64,000 nucleotides of DNA. It comes from Alphaproteobacteria bacterium LSUCC0719. Its GTDB lineage: Bacteria; Pseudomonadota; Alphaproteobacteria; Puniceispirillales; Puniceispirillaceae. Below the pieces are notes generated by a model. It saw nothing but the letters and a program-made list of their open reading frames with translations, ran no database searches and was not told the origin of the DNA. The stretch covers positions 310,001-374,000 of the forward strand of contig JBFPJN010000001.1 of NCBI GenBank assembly GCA_040839025.1, written 5' to 3'. The translations under genes were made by a program, and so were the position numbers. This document shows positions 60,810 through 64,000 of this stretch, piece by piece (the stretch's first letter is position 1; each line of letters starts with the position of its first letter).

Positions 60810-60919
60810 CGCCACCGGGCTGTTCGTGCCAAGATACGCCACAAGATCCATCAGATGTGTTCCGCCCGTGATACCATCCCAGACGTTGTTTTCGATTTCC
60901 GCCACCGCGGGAGGCTTGC

Positions 60920-62836
60920 ATGACATCCTATGAGCATTTCGATCTGACCCATGACGAGGCTGGCATTGCCTGGGTGACCATTGATGTAAAGGGACGGTCG
61001 GCAAATGTGCTGTCACATGCGGTAATGGCCGAGCTGTTCTCGATCATTGACAGTCTGGATGCAGGGTCGCCGCAGGGTTTTGTGTTCCGGTCCGGCAAGT
61101 CGCGAGGCTTTATTTTTGGCGCTGACATCAATGAATTCGCCGGTCTGGAAACACGCCATGATGTCGAGGCGCATATTGCCGGGGTTCTGGAATGCTTTCA
61201 GAAAATAGAGGATCTTGCCTGCCCGACGGTGATCCTGATCGATGGTATCTGCGTCGGGGGCGGGCTGGAGCTTGCGCTGGCCTTTGAGCATATCATCGCC
61301 ATAGACGATTCGGCGTGCCAGGTCGGGTTTCCGGAAATCAACCTTGGCCTGCTTCCGGGCTATGGCGGGTCGGCCCGGGCTTGCGAGAGAATGGGGCCGG
61401 AAGCCGCTCTTCAGCTTGTCCTGCATGGCCGCCCATTGAAGGCGCGCGCCGCGCGGGATGCCGGGGCGATCGATCATCTGGTGGCTGATCGAGACGGTCT
61501 GGAACAGGCCGCGCGCGACGCCATTGCCGGCAGGATTGCCCGTGCGGCACCACCGGCAACCGGGGATCTGGCGGCGATGATCGAGGATGAACGGGCCAGG
61601 CTGATGCTCAGAACCACGCCTCGGAACATGCCAGCTCCCTTTGCCATTCTAGACCATTTTTCAGTAGATGATTTAAGTAAAAACAATATATTGAAAAATG
61701 AAACGAAACTGTTTTCTCAACTTATGATGACGCCTGCTTCCGCAGGGTTGCGACGGACCTTCCAGTTGAATGACGCGGTCAAGAAGGGCGCTCGGGGAGA
61801 GGCGGACATAACCCGCATCCATGTCATCGGGGCCGGAACGATGGGCGGTGATATCGCCGCTGTTGCGGCGATGTCCGGATTTGCGGTTACCTTGCAGGAT
61901 CTGGACAGGGCTGTCATCGACGGGGCTGTTGATCGGGCGCGTGCCCTGTATGAGCGGCGACTGAAAGATCCGCAGCGCGTTGCCGACACGCTTGGCCGTC
62001 TGACGGCCGATCCGGATGGCGTGGGACTGAAGGATGCAGATCTGGTGATCGAGGCTGTCGCCGAGCGGCTTGATGTCAAACAGAAGGTCTTTGTCGCCGC
62101 CGAGGCCGTGATGAAGCCTGACGCCATCATGGCAACCAACACCTCGGCAATTCCCCTGGAACAGATAGGCAGCGCGCTGGCCGATCCAACACGTCTGATC
62201 GGTATGCATTTCTTCAATCCTGTGCCGGTGCTGCCCCTTGTCGAGATCGTCTACACCGATGCCAGCCGTCAGGATTTCGTCAGCCGGGCGATGTTTGCCT
62301 GTGGGGCGATGAAGAAGCAGCCGGTAAGGTGCAAGTCATCACCCGGTTTTCTAGTCAACCGGGCACTGCTGCCCTACATGTTCCGCGCGATCGAGGTCAT
62401 GTTGGACGGGGCGGACCCGGACAAGCTTGATCAGGCGCTGGTGATGTTCGGCATGCCGATGGGGCCGATTGAACTGTGTGATCAGGTTGGGCTTGATGTC
62501 TGTCTTGATGCCGGCCGGGTCATCGGAATCTCAGACAACGCCGCCGCAGCACTGACGGAATTGATCGAGGCTGGCAATCTGGGGCGCAAGACGGGGTCCG
62601 GGTTCTATCAATGGGATGGCAAGAAGGCTGTCAGGCCGCGCGGGGTATATGCCGAGGCCGAGCTTGACGACATTGCCGTCGAATTGCTGGCGCCGCTGGT
62701 TGCCGAATGCCGCGCCGCGGTTGCCGAGGGGGTGGTGGATTCCGCTGATATGGCGGATGCGGCCTGTATTTTTGGTGTCGGGTTTCCGGCATTCCGCGGT
62801 GGCCCCCTGTACTGGAATGAAAGCCGGTCTGCATGA
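60920..62836 (+). CDS. FadB-like bifunctional enoyl-CoA hydratase / 3-hydroxyacyl-CoA dehydrogenase
   Basis: A 638-residue beta-oxidation enzyme. The N-terminal crotonase domain (about 1-190) has catalytic Glu residues in VGGGLELAL (E117) and VGFPEINLGLLPG (E139). The dehydrogenase half starts at HVIGAGTMGG (301-310) and holds MHFFNPVPVLPLVEIV with the catalytic His. It is shorter than E. coli FadB (729). A linker at residues about 243-271 is encoded by a sharply AT-rich stretch (61648-61730) that contains TTA, CTA and AAA codons, unlike the rest. The stop overlaps the DMT gene by 4 bp. Confidence 0.9.
   Translation: MTSYEHFDLTHDEAGIAWVTIDVKGRSANVLSHAVMAELFSIIDSLDAGSPQGFVFRSGKSRGFIFGADINEFAGLETRHDVEAHIAGVLECFQKIEDLACPTVILIDGICVGGGLELALAFEHIIAIDDSACQVGFPEINLGLLPGYGGSARACERMGPEAALQLVLHGRPLKARAARDAGAIDHLVADRDGLEQAARDAIAGRIARAAPPATGDLAAMIEDERARLMLRTTPRNMPAPFAILDHFSVDDLSKNNILKNETKLFSQLMMTPASAGLRRTFQLNDAVKKGARGEADITRIHVIGAGTMGGDIAAVAAMSGFAVTLQDLDRAVIDGAVDRARALYERRLKDPQRVADTLGRLTADPDGVGLKDADLVIEAVAERLDVKQKVFVAAEAVMKPDAIMATNTSAIPLEQIGSALADPTRLIGMHFFNPVPVLPLVEIVYTDASRQDFVSRAMFACGAMKKQPVRCKSSPGFLVNRALLPYMFRAIEVMLDGADPDKLDQALVMFGMPMGPIELCDQVGLDVCLDAGRVIGISDNAAAALTELIEAGNLGRKTGSGFYQWDGKKAVRPRGVYAEAELDDIAVELLAPLVAECRAAVAEGVVDSADMADAACIFGVGFPAFRGGPLYWNESRSA
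61684..61696 (+). repeat. CAATATATTGAAA motif in an AT-rich linker, shared with cobL
   Basis: The same 13-mer lies in cobL at 52129-52141 in the same orientation. Its first ten bases are self-complementary. It sits between the two catalytic domains of the FadB-like gene. Confidence 0.6.
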
Positions 62837-63726
62837 CCATTCTGACCCGATCCGACGGTCCTGCCACCGAGGTGCGCCGGACACTCGCCTGGATGGTTCT
62901 CAGCTGTCTGCTGTTTGCTCTGGTGATGGTTTCGGTAAAGCTGTTCCTGACGGATTTGCCACCTGTCCAGACTGTGTTCCTGCGCTATGTCTTCGGCATT
63001 ATGCTGCTGCTGCCCCTTGTTGCCAGAACGCTTGGTGGAACCAGCGTCAGGGCAAGCTGGAAAATGCTGGTGGTGCGGTCTGTCTGCCATTCGCTGGCGG
63101 TGCTGTTCTGGTTCTACAGCATCATGCGTATTCCCCTTGCCGAGGTGAATGCCCTGCTCAATCTCGGGCCGGTCTATGCCACAATTGGGGCTGCCATCTA
63201 TTTCGGCGAGGGGTTGAAGATGCGGCGGCTGCTGGCAATCCTGATTTCCTTTGTTGGCGCAATGGTGATCATCAAGCCCGGATTTGCCGAGATCAATCTT
63301 GGCACAGTCGCGGTGCTGCTGACCGCCCCCCTGTTTGCGGTGTCCGACCTGATTGCGAAATCCCTGAAGGCACATCATGGCGACAATGTCATCATCATTG
63401 CGCTGTCGGCAGGCATTGCGGTCGCCACCGCGGTACCCGCGATGCTGTTCTGGCAGCCCATGTCGGCCATGAACTGGGTTGGCATTGTGGCCATCGGTAC
63501 GGCGGCGACGCTTGGACATATGACATTGATGAAATCTTTTCAGGGGCCGATGTGGGCGGCGCAGACGGGCAAATATGTCCAGCTGCTGTTCGTCATACTG
63601 TTCGGCATCACGCTGTTTGACGAAATTCCAGTGCTGTCGACGATCATCGGTGCGCTGGTGGTTCTCAGCGCGGTGTCCTACATTGCCTTTCGCGAGGGGC
63701 GCGCGCAGCGCCTTCGTGGCGAGTGA
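62833..63726 (+). CDS. DMT superfamily (EamA) membrane transporter
   Basis: Inner-membrane protein of 297 residues with about ten helices in two EamA repeats (VQTVFLRYVFGIMLLLPLVART; WAAQTGKYVQLLFVILFGITLF). The family includes riboflavin, amino-acid and S-adenosylmethionine transporters; the substrate is unknown. It is translationally coupled to the FadB-like gene by an ATGA overlap, so it may move a metabolite connected with acyl-CoA turnover, but this is only a hint from position. Confidence 0.85.
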   Translation: MTILTRSDGPATEVRRTLAWMVLSCLLFALVMVSVKLFLTDLPPVQTVFLRYVFGIMLLLPLVARTLGGTSVRASWKMLVVRSVCHSLAVLFWFYSIMRIPLAEVNALLNLGPVYATIGAAIYFGEGLKMRRLLAILISFVGAMVIIKPGFAEINLGTVAVLLTAPLFAVSDLIAKSLKAHHGDNVIIIALSAGIAVATAVPAMLFWQPMSAMNWVGIVAIGTAATLGHMTLMKSFQGPMWAAQTGKYVQLLFVILFGITLFDEIPVLSTIIGALVVLSAVSYIAFREGRAQRLRGE

Positions 63727-63769
63727 GTTGGATGCAGGTTAGCCGGCACAAGGGTGTGGGGGAGTGATT

Positions 63770-64000
63770 ATGCCCGGTTTTGAGGCCATGCAGGCAACAC
63801 CGGTTCTGTTCTGGGCGATCTGTTTCCTGTCGGTGATGGCGCTGGCGATCTCGAAATCGGGATTTGGCGGTGCGCTCGGAACGATGAGCATGCCCATTCT
63901 GCTTTTTGTTCTTCCCCCAAAACCGGCACTTGGGGTGCTGTTGCCGATCTTTCTGATCACTGACGTCTGGGTTCTCTACATCTGGCGGAAACATATCGAC
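63770..64000 (+). CDS. TauE/SafE (TSUP) family permease, cut by the right window edge
   Basis: The frame from ATG 63770 (GGAG 5 nt upstream) runs to the window end for 77 residues. The hydrophobic N-terminus followed by ISKSGFGGALGTMSMPILLFVLPP is the hallmark of the sulfite exporter TauE/SafE family, and LGVLLPIFLITDVWVLYIWRK continues it. Family members move sulfite, sulfoacetate or other organosulfur anions. The C-terminal two thirds lie outside the window. Confidence 0.85.
   Translation, partial: MPGFEAMQATPVLFWAICFLSVMALAISKSGFGGALGTMSMPILLFVLPPKPALGVLLPIFLITDVWVLYIWRKHID

Noticed and set aside
60699-61016. Minus-strand frame containing a protein-like stretch (WDGITGGTHLMDLVAYLG) across the cobK-fadB gap
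   Set aside because: It resembles a dehydrogenase C-terminus only over a few residues, overlaps cobK and the FadB-like gene on both sides and has no start context. It might be an old remnant, but I cannot support that.

Overview
The window looks like GC-rich chromosomal DNA of a free-living, probably marine, alphaproteobacterium. The evidence is the gene content: PhnWAY phosphonate catabolism, a self-sufficient reductive dehalogenase, DUF2244, DUF952, DUF3833 and DUF6732 families, and an alphaproteobacterial-style cobalamin cluster with CobW, CobN and HupE. Genes are tightly packed, with many ATGA overlaps and convergent ends that overlap or lie a few bases apart. I saw no rRNA, tRNA, insertion sequence, phage gene or CRISPR array. 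The exact lineage cannot be fixed from this sequence; Rhodobacterales-like or SAR116-like groups are guesses.

Layout. 1-6 kb: 2-aminoethylphosphonate catabolism (phnW, phnA, phnY on the minus strand; phnY runs off the left edge), a divergent LysR regulator and a formylglycine-type phosphonate monoester hydrolase. 6-12.7 kb: a five-gene Opp/Dpp-type ABC transporter whose upstream region carries a convincing Pho box and promoter, suggesting that it takes up a phosphorus compound. 12.7-18.9 kb: scattered metabolic genes (Gfo/Idh oxidoreductase, DMT exporter, AtuA-like protein with DUF4387, pirin, DUF1989, methyltransferase). 19-22.3 kb: a large reductive dehalogenase fused to a flavin/NAD(P)H reductase and a plant-type ferredoxin. 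22.4-29.5 kb: a minus-strand run (nucleoside hydrolase, FAD protein, class III aminotransferase, SDR, tungstate-type TupC and TupB without TupA, DUF2244). 29.7-35.2 kb: an extradiol dioxygenase with an MhpA-like hydroxylase, then DUF952, HIT, a tartrate-dehydrogenase-like enzyme and an aldo/keto reductase. 35.4-40.4 kb: a lipid-modification cluster (FAD amine-oxidase-like protein, DUF1365, cyclopropane-fatty-acid-synthase-like methyltransferase, DUF3833, NTF2-like protein, SDR).

40.6-60.8 kb: a near-complete cobalamin locus opened by a B12 riboswitch. It contains hupE, cobW, cobN, cobO, cobQ, cbiB, DUF6732, cbiX, cobH, cobL, cobI, a cbiG-cobJ fusion, cobM, cobB, cobA, cbiD and cobK. The gene set mixes anaerobic-route markers (CbiX, CbiD, CbiG) with aerobic-route ones (CobN, CobW). 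60.9-64 kb: a FadB-like beta-oxidation enzyme, a DMT exporter and a TauE/SafE permease cut by the right edge.

Two functional links stand out. The corrinoid-dependent dehalogenase shares the window with a riboswitch-controlled B12 pathway. The phosphonate genes sit beside a transporter with a Pho-type promoter. Product calls rest on motifs and family resemblance read from the sequence; no database search was possible.
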